Part shown: positions 18,200 to 28,025 of the stretch, one piece after another
Layout: every line of letters begins with the position of its first letter
How positions within the stretch are numbered: position 1 is the first letter of the stretch
DNA from: Flavobacteriaceae bacterium LYZ1037
GTDB lineage: Bacteria; Bacteroidota; Bacteroidia; Flavobacteriales; Flavobacteriaceae
Length of the DNA: 64,000 nucleotides
Direction of reading: 5' to 3'
Assembly (NCBI GenBank): GCA_003144015.1
Contig: QFWS01000005.1
Span: 124,001-188,000, forward strand
Notes under the pieces: model-generated
The model's database searches: none
Seen by the model: only the letters and a program-made list of their open reading frames with translations
What the model was told of the DNA's origin: nothing
Made by a program: the position numbers and the translations under genes

Positions 18200-19307
18200 A
18201 TGATTACTTCAGATCAAATTAAAGATCTTAATAAACGTCTAAGTGCGCTTAGACAATATCTTTGACATAGATGCCAAACTAATTGAAATCCAAAATGAAG
18301 AAGAACAAACCTTCTCTCCAACGTTTTGGAATGATTCTACTGCTGCCGAAATTGTTATGAAATCGCTTCGAACCAAGAAAAAATGGGTTGAAGATTACCA
18401 AAAAGCTGTAACTTTTGTTGAAGAGCTTGAAATAATTTATGAATTCTTTAAAGAAGGGGAATCTACTCAAGAAGATTTAGAAAATAACTTCAAAAAAACT
18501 ACAGAGCTAATTGAAGACTTGGAGTTTAAGAACATGCTTTCAGAAGAAGGTGATAGTTTAAGCGCTGTACTTCAAATAACAGCTGGAGCTGGTGGAACAG
18601 AAAGTTGCGATTGGGCTAATATGTTAATGCGCATGTATTTAATGTATGCCGAAAAAAGCGGCTTTAAAGTCAAAGAGCTTAACCATCAAGAAGGTGACGT
18701 AGCAGGAATAAAAACAGTGACTTTAGAAATTGAAGGCGATTATGCCTTTGGTTGGCTTAAAGGTGAAAATGGCGTCCATAGATTGGTGCGTATTTCTCCT
18801 TTTGATAGCAATGCCAAGCGTCATACCAGTTTTGCTTCGGTGTATGTATATCCTTTAGTGGATGACACCATTGAAATTGAAATTAATCCTGCAGATATTG
18901 AAATAACCACAGCTCGTTCTAGTGGCGCTGGTGGGCAAAATGTTAATAAAGTAGAGACTAAAGTTCAATTAACACATAAACCTACTGGTATTCAAATTTC
19001 TTGTTCTGAAACGCGTTCGCAACACGACAATAGATCTCGAGCTATGCAAATGTTGAAATCTCAATTATATGAAATTGAACTTAGCAAACAGTTAGCTCAA
19101 CGTGAAGATATTGAATCTGAAAAAATGAAAATTGAATGGGGTAGCCAAATAAGAAATTATGTGTTGCATCCTTATAAATTAATAAAAGACGTACGTTCTG
19201 GACATGAAACTGGAAATGTAGATGCTGTTTTGGATGGACATATAGAACCGTTTTTAAAAGCCTATTTAATGATGATGGGGCAAAAAACAGAAGAAGAAAC
19301 TTTATAA
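18200..19307 (+). CDS. prfB: Peptide chain release factor 2, programmed +1 frameshift
   Basis: Release factor 2 ends translation at UGA and UAA. The gene is in two frames. Codons 1-21 run from the ATG at 18200 to CTT at 18260-18262, then an in-frame TGA (18263-18265) follows. Skipping the T at 18263 joins the second frame (18264-19307), giving about 368 residues, the usual RF2 length. Codons in the second frame include the catalytic GGQ ([13 protein letters not shown]). The first-frame peptide ([14 protein letters not shown]) matches the RF2 N terminus. A start at GTG 18243 would lack it. The next gene starts 3 bp downstream. Confidence 0.93.
18260..18266 (+). promoter_or_regulatory. prfB +1 frameshift site (CTT TGA C)
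   Basis: CTTTGAC is the classic RF2 autoregulatory slip site: a weak UGA-C stop after CUU lets the ribosome shift by one when RF2 is scarce. The six bases before TATCTT are AGACAA, where most bacteria have an AGGGGG-type Shine-Dalgarno stimulator. No such element is seen here. Confidence 0.92.
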
Positions 19308-19310
19308 ATT

Positions 19311-19652
19311 ATGATTAAAATATATCACAATTCCCGTTGTAGTAAATCTAGATGTGGACTAGAGTTGGTCGAGAAATCTGGAAAAGACTTTGAAATAATA
19401 TCTTATTTAGAAAACACACCTTCTAAAAACGAATTAAAACACATTTTAAAACTCTTAAATATCAAAGCTGAAAAATTAATTCGAAAAAACGAAGCTGCTT
19501 GGAAAGAAAACTTTAAAGGTAAAGAACTATCCGAAGAACAACTTATTGACGCAATGATTACTTATCCAAAACTTATTGAAAGACCCATTGTAATTAATGG
19601 CAATCAAGCTGTTATTGGTAGGCCTCCTGAAAATATTTTAGATATTATTTAG
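19311..19652 (+). CDS. ArsC-family thioredoxin-fold protein
   Basis: A 113-residue protein of the ArsC/Spx/YfgD fold. It opens IYHNSRCSKSR, with the redox Cys at 11. The Arg residues of the anion pocket are in YPKLIERP and GRPPENI. Members reduce arsenate with glutathione or glutaredoxin, but many YfgD-type relatives have no proven arsenate role, and no ars genes lie nearby. It starts 3 bp after prfB and ends at a strong terminator, so it probably shares the prfB transcript. Confidence 0.8.
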   Translation: MIKIYHNSRCSKSRCGLELVEKSGKDFEIISYLENTPSKNELKHILKLLNIKAEKLIRKNEAAWKENFKGKELSEEQLIDAMITYPKLIERPIVINGNQAVIGRPPENILDII

Positions 19653-19657
19653 TATCG

Positions 19658-19696
19658 AAAAAGCTTCAAAACATCACTATTTTTGAAGCTTTTTTT
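19658..19696 (+). terminator. Terminator of prfB-arsC
   Basis: A long stem with AAAAAGCTTCAAAA paired to TTTTGAAGCTTTTT, a 9-base loop and a T tail. It closes the prfB/ArsC transcript 6 bp after the stop. Confidence 0.85.
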
Positions 19697-19736
19697 ATTT
19701 AACAAACTTTTAACCAAACGCCACTAAACCAAATTC

Positions 19737-19744
19737 TATTTTTG
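19737..19744 (+). promoter_or_regulatory. -7 promoter box of the TonB-dependent receptor
   Basis: TATTTTTG matches TAnnTTTG and lies 26 bp before the ATG at 19771. No clear TTG -33 element is seen. Confidence 0.45.
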
Positions 19745-19770
19745 CAGTCTTAATTGGCAAAAATACAATC

Positions 19771-22221
19771 ATGAATAAACTTTTATTATCCTTTCTTTTT
19801 ACAATCATTTCAATTGTAACTATTCAAGCTCAAAAAGAAGTAACCATAACAGGTAAAGTCATAGACAAAACTACAGGTCAACCTCTAGAATATGCAACGG
19901 TAGCTTTTTTTAGCAAAGCTGAAAACAGAATCGTTACTGGAGGTATTACCTTAGAAAATGGTGACTTTAGTATTCCTGTGTCAAGTGGTACTTACGATAT
20001 TTCCATTGAATTTATTTCATTTAAAAAACAAATTATTCCTAATCAAACTCTTTCTGCAAGTAAGAATATTGGAATTATTAGACTTGAAGCTGATACAGAA
20101 GCTTTAGACGAAATTGAAATTATTGCAGAAAAAACAACTGTTGAAATAAAATTAGATAAGAAAATATATAATGTTGGAAAGGATTTAACCGTTCGTGGTG
20201 GAACTGTTAGTGATGTTTTAGACAATGTGCCTTCGGTTTCAGTAGATGTAGAAGGTAATGTGGCCTTAAGAGGCAATGAAAACGTAAGGATTTTAATAAA
20301 TGGAAAACCTTCTGGTTTGGTTGGTATCAACTCCACAGACGCTTTACGTCAGCTACCTGCTGAATCCATAGAACGTGTTGAGGTAATTACCTCTCCTTCT
20401 GCAAGATATGATGCTGAAGGGACAGCTGGAATTTTAAATATTATTTTACGCAGAAGTAAACTACAAGGTTTAAATGGAGCTATTACGACCAATGTTGGTT
20501 GGCCAAAATCTGCTGGAATTTCTGGGAATATCAATTATAGAACTGGAGATTTAAATATTTTTAACACCACTAGTTACGATTACAGAGAAGTGCCAGGAAA
20601 CTCTTCATCATACACCAGATATTTTAACAGGGAATTTGATGATAATGGTAACTTAATTGTAGACAATCCCGATACATATTTAGACGAAACTAACGATTAT
20701 GATCGTGTTAGAAAAGGCTTGAGTACGAACTTTGGTGTGGAATGGTATATTACCGATTCAGCCTCATTAACTGGTGCAGTATCTTACAGAAATGGTGATA
20801 ATGAAAGTAATACCACTAATAAATTAATCCAGTTGGATGAAAATCAAGAATTTGTATCTCAAAACAATCGTTTTGATCCAGAAGAAGAAACAGACAACGT
20901 TCTTCAGTATTCTTTAAACTTTACTAAGAATTTTGACGATGGTGGCCATAAATTAACCATGGATTTTCAATATGAGGACAATTCTGAAGATGAGTTTTCT
21001 GCCGTTTTTGTTGAAGGTGTAAATTCTGAACGTGTTTCTACCTTGGAAGACCAAAGCCGTATTTTACTACAAGCTGACTATGTTTTGCCAATTGGAGAAA
21101 AAAGTCAGTTCGAATTAGGATATCGTGGTAACTTTAACGATCAAGATACGGACTATACTGTAGAGTTTTTAAATGAAACCACCAATGAGTTTGAGTTAAG
21201 CACAGGACTTTCCAACTTTTTAAACTATCGTGAATATGTAAATGCAGCATACTCACAATTTGGTAGTAAAGTAGGAAATAAATTCTCCTATTTATTAGGA
21301 CTTCGTTTGGAAAGTACACGAATTACTATTGATCAACCTACTAGTGGAGATTATAGTAAAAACGATTATACAGGCTTATTCCCTACAGTAAACTTAAGTT
21401 ATGAATTAAGTGAAAATGAAAATGTAACTCTAGGATATAGCAGACGTATTCAAAGACCAAGATCTTGGTTCATCAACCCATTCCCTTCTAGATCTAGTGT
21501 AACCAGTATTTTTAGAGGTAACCCAGAGTTAGCTCCAAGTTATTCAGGATTATTTGATTTGGGTTATTATAAAAAATTCGGTAAAGTCTCTTTAAATACA
21601 TCAGCTTATTACCAACACGCTACAGATGTATTTAGTTTTATAAGTTTTGATACTGGAGAAACTGTAGATGTAAATGGTCAAACATTTTCTGTAATTGAGC
21701 GTACACCTATTAACTTAGCTGAAGAAGACAGATATGGATTTGAATTTACAGTTACTTATAATCCAATTCGTAAATGGAATATTAATGCCAACTTCAATAT
21801 CTTTAAACAATCTATAACAGGTACAGATCCAAATGGCTTATCGCTTGACAACGATAATACCAGCTGGTATGCTAGATTGAATAATAAATATACCCTTCCA
21901 GGAAAAATAGAATGGCAAACAAGTTTAAATTATAGAGGACCATCTGAAGATGCTCAAAACAAAAGAGAAGGTGTATTTTCTGCAAACATGGCTTTTAGTA
22001 GAGATATTTTCAACGAAAATGCCTCTGTTGCGCTTAACGTAAGCGATTTATTGAATAGTAGAAAACGTATCATGGACACTACCACTCCTACATATACTGG
22101 AACTTCAGAGTTTCAGTGGAGAGAACGTAGCATCAACTTATCTTTCACGTATAGGTTCAATCAACAAAAGAAAAGACAACAACGAGGAGGCTATGGAGAC
22201 GATATGGATTTTGAAGGTTAA
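19771..22221 (+). CDS. TonB-dependent receptor-like outer-membrane protein
   Basis: An 816-residue outer-membrane protein. A signal peptide (to about residue 20) is followed by a carboxypeptidase-regulatory-like beta-sandwich (about 24-110), a plug domain (about 115-225, with NGKPSGLVG and ESIERVEVIT) and a large barrel ending in an aromatic strand near residue 800. This is the barrel family 3 type common in Flavobacteriaceae. No SusD partner, heme or siderophore gene is next to it, so the ligand is open. The tail after the barrel is short and rich in Gln, Arg and Gly. It ends at a strong terminator. Confidence 0.88.
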   Translation: MNKLLLSFLFTIISIVTIQAQKEVTITGKVIDKTTGQPLEYATVAFFSKAENRIVTGGITLENGDFSIPVSSGTYDISIEFISFKKQIIPNQTLSASKNIGIIRLEADTEALDEIEIIAEKTTVEIKLDKKIYNVGKDLTVRGGTVSDVLDNVPSVSVDVEGNVALRGNENVRILINGKPSGLVGINSTDALRQLPAESIERVEVITSPSARYDAEGTAGILNIILRRSKLQGLNGAITTNVGWPKSAGISGNINYRTGDLNIFNTTSYDYREVPGNSSSYTRYFNREFDDNGNLIVDNPDTYLDETNDYDRVRKGLSTNFGVEWYITDSASLTGAVSYRNGDNESNTTNKLIQLDENQEFVSQNNRFDPEEETDNVLQYSLNFTKNFDDGGHKLTMDFQYEDNSEDEFSAVFVEGVNSERVSTLEDQSRILLQADYVLPIGEKSQFELGYRGNFNDQDTDYTVEFLNETTNEFELSTGLSNFLNYREYVNAAYSQFGSKVGNKFSYLLGLRLESTRITIDQPTSGDYSKNDYTGLFPTVNLSYELSENENVTLGYSRRIQRPRSWFINPFPSRSSVTSIFRGNPELAPSYSGLFDLGYYKKFGKVSLNTSAYYQHATDVFSFISFDTGETVDVNGQTFSVIERTPINLAEEDRYGFEFTVTYNPIRKWNINANFNIFKQSITGTDPNGLSLDNDNTSWYARLNNKYTLPGKIEWQTSLNYRGPSEDAQNKREGVFSANMAFSRDIFNENASVALNVSDLLNSRKRIMDTTTPTYTGTSEFQWRERSINLSFTYRFNQQKKRQQRGGYGDDMDFEG

Positions 22222-22242
22222 GAACTTTAAAATGCAACGCAT

Positions 22243-22273
22243 AAAAAAAGGAAGCCAAATGGCTTCCTTTTTT
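22243..22273. terminator. Bidirectional terminator
   Basis: GGAAGCC (22250-22256) pairs with GGCTTCC (22261-22267) around an AAAT loop, with A and T runs extending the stem. It can end both the receptor gene on the plus strand and the 58-residue gene on the minus strand. Confidence 0.9.
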
Positions 22274-22292
22274 ATTATAAATAAAAACGTAA

Positions 22293-22469
22293 TTAATTTA
22301 ATTCACGTTTAGCTTTTCTTTCTTCTTTAATTTCTTTCATACGTTCTATAAATGCACCACCAATCCAATAAGGAATGACAAAAGTTAATAAAAATAACAT
22401 GAGCCAAAAACCTAATGTGAATATGCCTAAAAATGCTAAAAATCCTAAATACTGACCAAAATCGAACAT
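22293..22469 (-). CDS. Small membrane protein, 58 residues
   Basis: An unrecognised short gene that fills the gap between the receptor terminator and the next gene. The ATG at 22469 opens MFDFGQYLGFLAFLG. Residues 8-38 are hydrophobic, enough for one or two helices, and the last 19 residues are strongly charged (IERMKEIKEERKAKRELN). The hydrophobic/charged layout, good start, clean stop and flanking terminator support a real gene. No function can be given. Confidence 0.6.
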   Translation of the reverse strand: MFDFGQYLGFLAFLGIFTLGFWLMLFLLTFVIPYWIGGAFIERMKEIKEERKAKRELN

Positions 22470-22565
22470 AATATATTTTTCTTTTATATAAATACTATGG
22501 CAAAGATAGGTGAAATGGTTTTTTTATGCAATAGGCAGTATAAGTTTTATTAACAGTAAATTTTA

Positions 22566-23627
22566 TTATTGTTTAATAACTTTTAAATATGTTTCAGTTT
22601 GCTTCGCATCTTTCAATTTTAAATAATATAATCCAGAACTTAAATGGCTCATATCTATTTGGCCTTTAGGTTTTAAAATTCCATCATTCACTTTTGCTCC
22701 ATTAGCATTATAAACCTCAAATTGGATACTCTCTAGTAAACTAGAAATTTGAATATTATCTAATGTCGGATTTGGATAAACTCTTGGAGTTAAAACAGGT
22801 TTGTTATCTTTAATGCTCAATAAAGTATTAAGATCTCCTACTTTAAAAACCTTATCCCCTTGACCACCAGCAATAAACAACTCGTTGTTATGAACTAAAA
22901 TATTCATTGGTTGCCCACTCATATTGGATATAAATTCCTCAGCAATTAATACAGAATCATTCATATCAACAGTCAATAATTTATAATATAAAGCCAAACC
23001 TACAATTAAGGTGTCTTCAAAGAACGCTAACGAATAAACATTCGATTCAAAACCTATAACAACTTCTTCAACTACAGGATTTGCATCTGTAATGTTTATT
23101 TTCGACACTTTATTAGCATATGCAAAATATAATTCATCTCCTTTTAAAGCAAAAGCTAAAATTCGAGCTTCAATATTCCCTACAACTAGTTGAAGATATG
23201 GGTTCGCACTCGTTAAATCAATTTTTGAAATTCTATCATCACCAGAAATAAACAGTTCATCTTCTGTCGCAATTAGAGCTCTGGGACTATTAGTGTAGAT
23301 GACATGAGTACCTGTAGGATTGGCATCATTAATATTTAATTTAGATAAATTATTAGTCGCATAATAAAGTTCATCTCCAACCAAACAAACTGCTCGTGGA
23401 TAACCCAGATTAGTAATTAAATCCTCTTTTGTTGGATTACTAATAGATATATCAGCTTTAGAAATTATACCAGAATTTGGAACACTAGCATGTTCGGCAA
23501 TAAAAATTTCATTTCCACTTATAGCAATTCCAACTGGATGATTTAAACCTGTTACAACATCTACTGTTTGTGAAAAAGTGAAATTTATAAAAAGTAATAC
23601 AACGAATAATAGTATTTTTTTAAACAT
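22566..23627 (-). CDS. Secreted beta-propeller protein with type IX sorting tail
   Basis: A 353-residue exported protein. The ATG at 23627 opens a signal peptide (MFKKILLFVVLLF, cleavage after FSQ near residue 20); an in-frame codon at 23654 would add a poor leader. Residues 25-270 hold about six repeats of roughly 45 residues with a phrase like SKIDITxANP, typical of a beta-propeller. The last 75 residues, from about YPNPTLDNIQI to the end, form a type A C-terminal domain that directs export by the type IX system and surface attachment. Binding partner unknown. Confidence 0.8.
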   Translation of the reverse strand: MFKKILLFVVLLFINFTFSQTVDVVTGLNHPVGIAISGNEIFIAEHASVPNSGIISKADISISNPTKEDLITNLGYPRAVCLVGDELYYATNNLSKLNINDANPTGTHVIYTNSPRALIATEDELFISGDDRISKIDLTSANPYLQLVVGNIEARILAFALKGDELYFAYANKVSKINITDANPVVEEVVIGFESNVYSLAFFEDTLIVGLALYYKLLTVDMNDSVLIAEEFISNMSGQPMNILVHNNELFIAGGQGDKVFKVGDLNTLLSIKDNKPVLTPRVYPNPTLDNIQISSLLESIQFEVYNANGAKVNDGILKPKGQIDMSHLSSGLYYLKLKDAKQTETYLKVIKQ

Positions 23628-23695
23628 ACACTGTTTTATTATAATTATTTGCAAAGAAGGGTTTTTTAAATTTAAATTACGATTGCACTGATTAC

Positions 23696-24994
23696 TTATT
23701 TATTTAACTCTTGTTTCTTATAAATATATTCAAAAACAAAACAGCCTAATATGATAGACATAATGACTAAAACACCTACAAGATTAGAGTTAAACTGTTG
23801 AATAATTAAAGTAACAAATGCTACAGCACACATTAAAAACCCAATTAACGGAATAAGTTTTTTTCCTTTTATTTGATTTGATAATTTAAAAGCTACATAA
23901 TTTACAATGGCAAAAATCAATAAAAAACCAGCACTTCCAGCAGTAGAAATACTTTCAAGTTTTAAGGTGTTTGCTATTAGCAGAGTTAGAACGGCTGTAA
24001 TCATTAATCCGACAGGTTGATTCCATAATTTACTTGTTAAATGATGTGGTAATTCATCATCTTCGGCAACTTCATAACTCACACGACTTCCTCCATAAAG
24101 AGATGCATTAATAGCTGAAAATGTAGAAATTAATGCTGCTATGGTTATTATAGTAAATCCAACTTTCCCAAGCATGGGTTTTGCTGCTTCAGCTAATACG
24201 TAATCTTCTGCCTTTGCTATAGCCTCAAAGGGTAAAGAACCTACAGTAACAATAGCTATAATAACATAAAGAAATACTACAAACCAAACCGAATAATTAT
24301 AAGCTTTAGAAATATTTTTTTCAGGATTTATAATATCTGGTGCTGCATTAGCTATAAGCTCAAAGCCTTCATAAGCTACAAAAATAACCATGCCTCCTGT
24401 TAACAATAAAAATGGACTTTCCCAATGAGATGCAGCAAGTTGTACTACGTTTGGGTTTCCCCATAATCCATAAAATCCTACAATAACAAAACCTAATAAT
24501 ATTATTAGTTTAATAATTACTGCATAAGATTCTATTTTACTAACTACTGCAATACTGTAATAATTTATAATAGTCGCTATTATTATAATGCCACTTAAAA
24601 AAATATGTGAATCCACAGAGGCTTCTCCTGTAATATTAAATAAATTTGGGGCATAAGAGCCAAAAGCAGAAGCATAGAGAGATAACATTATAATATAACT
24701 CACCCACAACAAATTATTGATAGCACCACTAAAAACAGTTTTCCCAAAACCTTGATTAACAAACTTTACAGTTCCACCTCTATCTGGAAAAGCTAATGAT
24801 AATTTGGAATAACTATAAGCTGTTAGACTTGCTATTATACCTGCAAAAAAGAATGCTACTGGAGTGCCTCCTTTTGCTAACGAAACTGCCAATCCAAGAA
24901 CAGCAAAAATACCACCTCCAACCATACCTCCTATTCCTATAGATATGGCTTCACGTAAACTTATTTTTTTATTTGCTTTCGATTGTATTGACAT
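23696..24994 (-). CDS. APC-family amino-acid permease
   Basis: A 432-residue transporter with 12 hydrophobic segments. The first helix carries GIGGMVGGGIFAVLG (about 21-35), the Gly-rich unwound region that binds substrate in APC carriers. A later EGFELIANAAPDI is also typical of the family. It likely imports an amino acid or polyamine with a proton or sodium ion. Substrate cannot be set from sequence. A 14-bp palindrome lies 10 bp upstream. Confidence 0.85.
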   Translation of the reverse strand: MSIQSKANKKISLREAISIGIGGMVGGGIFAVLGLAVSLAKGGTPVAFFFAGIIASLTAYSYSKLSLAFPDRGGTVKFVNQGFGKTVFSGAINNLLWVSYIIMLSLYASAFGSYAPNLFNITGEASVDSHIFLSGIIIIATIINYYSIAVVSKIESYAVIIKLIILLGFVIVGFYGLWGNPNVVQLAASHWESPFLLLTGGMVIFVAYEGFELIANAAPDIINPEKNISKAYNYSVWFVVFLYVIIAIVTVGSLPFEAIAKAEDYVLAEAAKPMLGKVGFTIITIAALISTFSAINASLYGGSRVSYEVAEDDELPHHLTSKLWNQPVGLMITAVLTLLIANTLKLESISTAGSAGFLLIFAIVNYVAFKLSNQIKGKKLIPLIGFLMCAVAFVTLIIQQFNSNLVGVLVIMSIILGCFVFEYIYKKQELNK

Positions 24995-25004
24995 TTCAGA
25001 TTCG

Positions 25005-25018
25005 TTAGTTTAAACTAA
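25005..25018. promoter_or_regulatory. 14-bp palindrome before the APC permease
   Basis: TTAGTTTAAACTAA is a perfect 14-bp palindrome, 10 bp upstream of the permease ATG. It could be an operator in the leader. In A+T-rich DNA such runs can arise by chance, so this is tentative. Confidence 0.3.
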
Positions 25019-25109
25019 AAGTAGGTTTTTTAATTCAAAAGAGAAATTGTATCAAATATTTTCTTACAAATAACCCTTTGTTTTTTTAACAATTTTAGTC
25101 ATAAAAGCG

Positions 25110-25117
25110 TAATTTTG
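25110..25117 (+). promoter_or_regulatory. -7 promoter box of fumC
   Basis: TAATTTTG matches TAnnTTTG, 24 bp before the ATG of fumC, giving a leader of about 18 bases. Confidence 0.45.
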
Positions 25118-25141
25118 TAACATAATAAACTTATTAAAATC

Positions 25142-26539
25142 ATGACTTTTAGAATAGAAAAAGACACCATGGGTGAAGTTAAAGTGCCTGCTGACAAACT
25201 TTGGGGAGCACAAACAGAACGATCTAGAAATAATTTCAAAATAGGAGCTTCAGCTTCCATGCCATTAGAAATAGTTTACGGTTTTGCTTATTTAAAGAAA
25301 GCTGCTGCATATACGAATTCTGATTTAGGCGTACTTTCAGAAGAAAAACGTGATTTAATCGCTGCTGTTTGCGATGAAATTCTAGAAGGTAAACATGACG
25401 ATCAATTTCCATTAGTTATCTGGCAAACAGGTTCTGGTACACAAAGTAACATGAATGTCAATGAAGTTATTGCTAATAGAGCACATCAAATAGCAGGAAA
25501 CGTTATTGGTGAAGGTGAAAAAACCATCCAACCTAATGATGATGTTAATAAATCGCAGTCGTCAAACGATACGTTTCCTACAGGCATGCACATTGCTGCT
25601 TATAAAAAAATTGTAGAAAACACCATTCATGGGGTTATTCAATTAAGAAACACGCTTCATAACAAATCGATTGCATTTAAAAATGTGGTAAAAATTGGAC
25701 GTACGCATTTAATGGATGCAACACCACTTACACTTGGTCAGGAATTTTCGGGATATGTTTCTCAATTAGACCATGGATTAAAGGCCCTTGAAAACACATT
25801 ACCACATTTAGCAGAATTAGCTTTAGGTGGAACAGCTGTTGGAACTGGATTAAACACACCAGAAGGATATGCTGAATTAGTTGCAGAGTACATTGCTAAA
25901 TTTACCAATTTACCTTTTGTTACTGCTGAAAATAAATTTGAAGCTTTAGCTGCACACGATGCTTTAGTTGAAACTCATGGTGCTTTAAAGCAATTAGCGG
26001 TTTCTTTAAATAAAATTGCAAACGACATTAGAATGATGGCTTCTGGACCACGTTCAGGGATTGGAGAAATTATTATTCCTGCAAACGAACCTGGAAGTTC
26101 TATCATGCCAGGAAAAGTAAATCCTACGCAATGCGAAGCCTTAACTATGGTTTGTGCTCAAGTTATGGGGAATGATGTAGCTGTGACGGTTGGAGGCACA
26201 CAAGGACATTACGAATTAAATGTTTTTAAACCTATGATGGCTGCTAATGTGTTACAATCTGCTCAGTTATTAGGAGATGCCTGTGTAAGTTTTAACGAAC
26301 ATTGTGCTGAAGGTATAGAACCAAACCATGAAGTGATTAAACAATTATTAAACAACTCTTTAATGTTAGTAACAGCTTTAAATACTAAAATAGGATACTA
26401 CAAAGCTGCAGAAATAGCAAATACAGCACATAAAAACGGAACCACTTTAAAAGAAGAAGCCATCAATTTAGGCTATGTTTCAGCTGAAGATTATGATGCA
26501 TGGGTAAAACCAGAAGATATGGTTGGCACCATAAAATAA
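25142..26539 (+). CDS. fumC: Class II fumarate hydratase
   Basis: A 465-residue iron-independent fumarase of the TCA cycle, converting fumarate and water to malate. The family signature [11 protein letters not shown] is at about 319-329. Other active-site stretches are [21 protein letters not shown] and [10 protein letters not shown]. The length matches E. coli FumC. Related lyases (aspartase, argininosuccinate lyase) share the fold, but [10 protein letters not shown] favours fumarase. Confidence 0.95.
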   Translation: MTFRIEKDTMGEVKVPADKLWGAQTERSRNNFKIGASASMPLEIVYGFAYLKKAAAYTNSDLGVLSEEKRDLIAAVCDEILEGKHDDQFPLVIWQTGSGTQSNMNVNEVIANRAHQIAGNVIGEGEKTIQPNDDVNKSQSSNDTFPTGMHIAAYKKIVENTIHGVIQLRNTLHNKSIAFKNVVKIGRTHLMDATPLTLGQEFSGYVSQLDHGLKALENTLPHLAELALGGTAVGTGLNTPEGYAELVAEYIAKFTNLPFVTAENKFEALAAHDALVETHGALKQLAVSLNKIANDIRMMASGPRSGIGEIIIPANEPGSSIMPGKVNPTQCEALTMVCAQVMGNDVAVTVGGTQGHYELNVFKPMMAANVLQSAQLLGDACVSFNEHCAEGIEPNHEVIKQLLNNSLMLVTALNTKIGYYKAAEIANTAHKNGTTLKEEAINLGYVSAEDYDAWVKPEDMVGTIK

Positions 26540-26594
26540 TGCCTAACTAAAAATAAATCAATATATTAGCTATAACAAATCAAAATATAAAATT

Positions 26595-28001
26595 ATGAAA
26601 AAAACTTTACTATTATTAACTCTTTCCTTATTTATAGGGAATTCTTTTGCACAAACTGTTTGGTCCGCCTACAAAACAATAGATAGCGACCCTGGGGAAA
26701 ACCCGTATACAATTGCATCAGGAATGCTTAATGGGGGTGCGTATCCAGACTTAGTTGTTGGTACTTATGTAGGCAACAAAATTTTGGTTTATATGAACAA
26801 TGAAGATGGTACATTTGCTAGTTCTGTTGAAGTAGCCACTTTAGCTAATATTTCTAGTGTAACAATTGCAGACATCGATGGTGTTAATGGAAATGACATT
26901 ATTGCATCATCATATTCTGCTGATGGCGGTAAATTAGTATGGTATGCCAATGATGGTTCTGGAAACTTTAGTGCTACCGAAAATGTTATTTCTAGTGATG
27001 TAGATGGTGCAGGAACCGTATTTGCAGGATTAATTAATGCAGATGCTTTTATGGATGTTGCTGTTTCTGCTTTTGATGGAGACAAAGTAGTTTGGTTTTC
27101 AAATGATGGAGCTGGCACTTTTTCTGGCGGTGAACAAAACATAAATGGAGCTATTACTGAACCTGGAGATTTTGACATGAAAGATTTTGATGGTGATGGT
27201 GACTTAGATGCAGTAATCGCAACTGCAGCTTGGGGTGCAGGCATTATTGATGTATATTATAACGATGGAACTGGAATTTTTACAATAGACCCCAACAATG
27301 TTTCAAATTCAGGTAACACATATCTTTACGACGTCGATTTTGTTGATGTGGATAATGATGGTGCTTTAGACATCTTAGTTTCTGATAGTTACGGAACTTT
27401 CTCATGGTATAAAAGAAACGATATGGATGGGACTTATTCTGAAATTGTTATAACTTCTTCTATACCTAATCCTGGAATTTCTGAATCTGAAGATATGGAT
27501 AACGATGGAAAGAAAGACATAGTTCTTTCCAATGGTGCTACTGGTGGAGATGATATTGTTTGGATGAAAAGTATTGGTGTTCCTCCTACAACTTTAGATG
27601 TTCAAACGACTATAGATGGATCTGGAATACAAAAACAAGTTTATGCTATGACAATAGCTGATTTTGATAACGATGGTGATTTAGATATTGCTTCCATCTC
27701 TTACCAGGCTCCCAATGATGGCGTTTATTGGTTTGAAAACTTATTAGAAACACTTGGTGTGCCTGAAAACGAATTAGCACAAACCATCCGCATGTATCCT
27801 AATCCAACTTCAGATTTAATTCATTTTAATGGAATAACTACAGAAACCATGAATGTATCTGTATATGATGTTTTAGGAAAGCAAATAATAAATCAATCTA
27901 TAAATCCTAAGGAAGCTTTAGATGTTTCAAAACTTCAAAATGGTCTTTATGTTTTAAAATTAGACAATTCTAATACAAGCTTTAAATTTGTAAAAGAATA
28001 A
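26595..28001 (+). CDS. Secreted FG-GAP/VCBS repeat protein with type IX sorting tail
   Basis: A 468-residue exported protein. A signal peptide ends near residue 19 (NSFAQ). The body is a series of FG-GAP-type propeller repeats with calcium-binding loops such as DFDGDGDLDA, DVDNDGALDI, DMDNDGKKDI and DFDNDGDLDI. The last 75 residues, from MYPNPTSDLIHFNG, are a type A sorting domain for the type IX system. Likely a surface or released binding protein. Its A-rich leader is identical over 16 bases to that of the YbaB gene. A terminator follows. Confidence 0.85.
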   Translation: MKKTLLLLTLSLFIGNSFAQTVWSAYKTIDSDPGENPYTIASGMLNGGAYPDLVVGTYVGNKILVYMNNEDGTFASSVEVATLANISSVTIADIDGVNGNDIIASSYSADGGKLVWYANDGSGNFSATENVISSDVDGAGTVFAGLINADAFMDVAVSAFDGDKVVWFSNDGAGTFSGGEQNINGAITEPGDFDMKDFDGDGDLDAVIATAAWGAGIIDVYYNDGTGIFTIDPNNVSNSGNTYLYDVDFVDVDNDGALDILVSDSYGTFSWYKRNDMDGTYSEIVITSSIPNPGISESEDMDNDGKKDIVLSNGATGGDDIVWMKSIGVPPTTLDVQTTIDGSGIQKQVYAMTIADFDNDGDLDIASISYQAPNDGVYWFENLLETLGVPENELAQTIRMYPNPTSDLIHFNGITTETMNVSVYDVLGKQIINQSINPKEALDVSKLQNGLYVLKLDNSNTSFKFVKE

Positions 28002-28025
28002 TAAATTCTAGTTGATAAACTTATT

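Noticed and set aside
18243-19307. prfB starting at GTG 18243
   Set aside because: It drops the conserved RF2 N terminus, which is present in the other frame up to the CTTTGAC slip site.
26789-27244. Long open frame opposite the VCBS repeat gene
   Set aside because: Low-complexity Ser/Pro/Ala product and the plus strand has a clear secreted protein; a shadow of its Asp/Gly-rich repeats.
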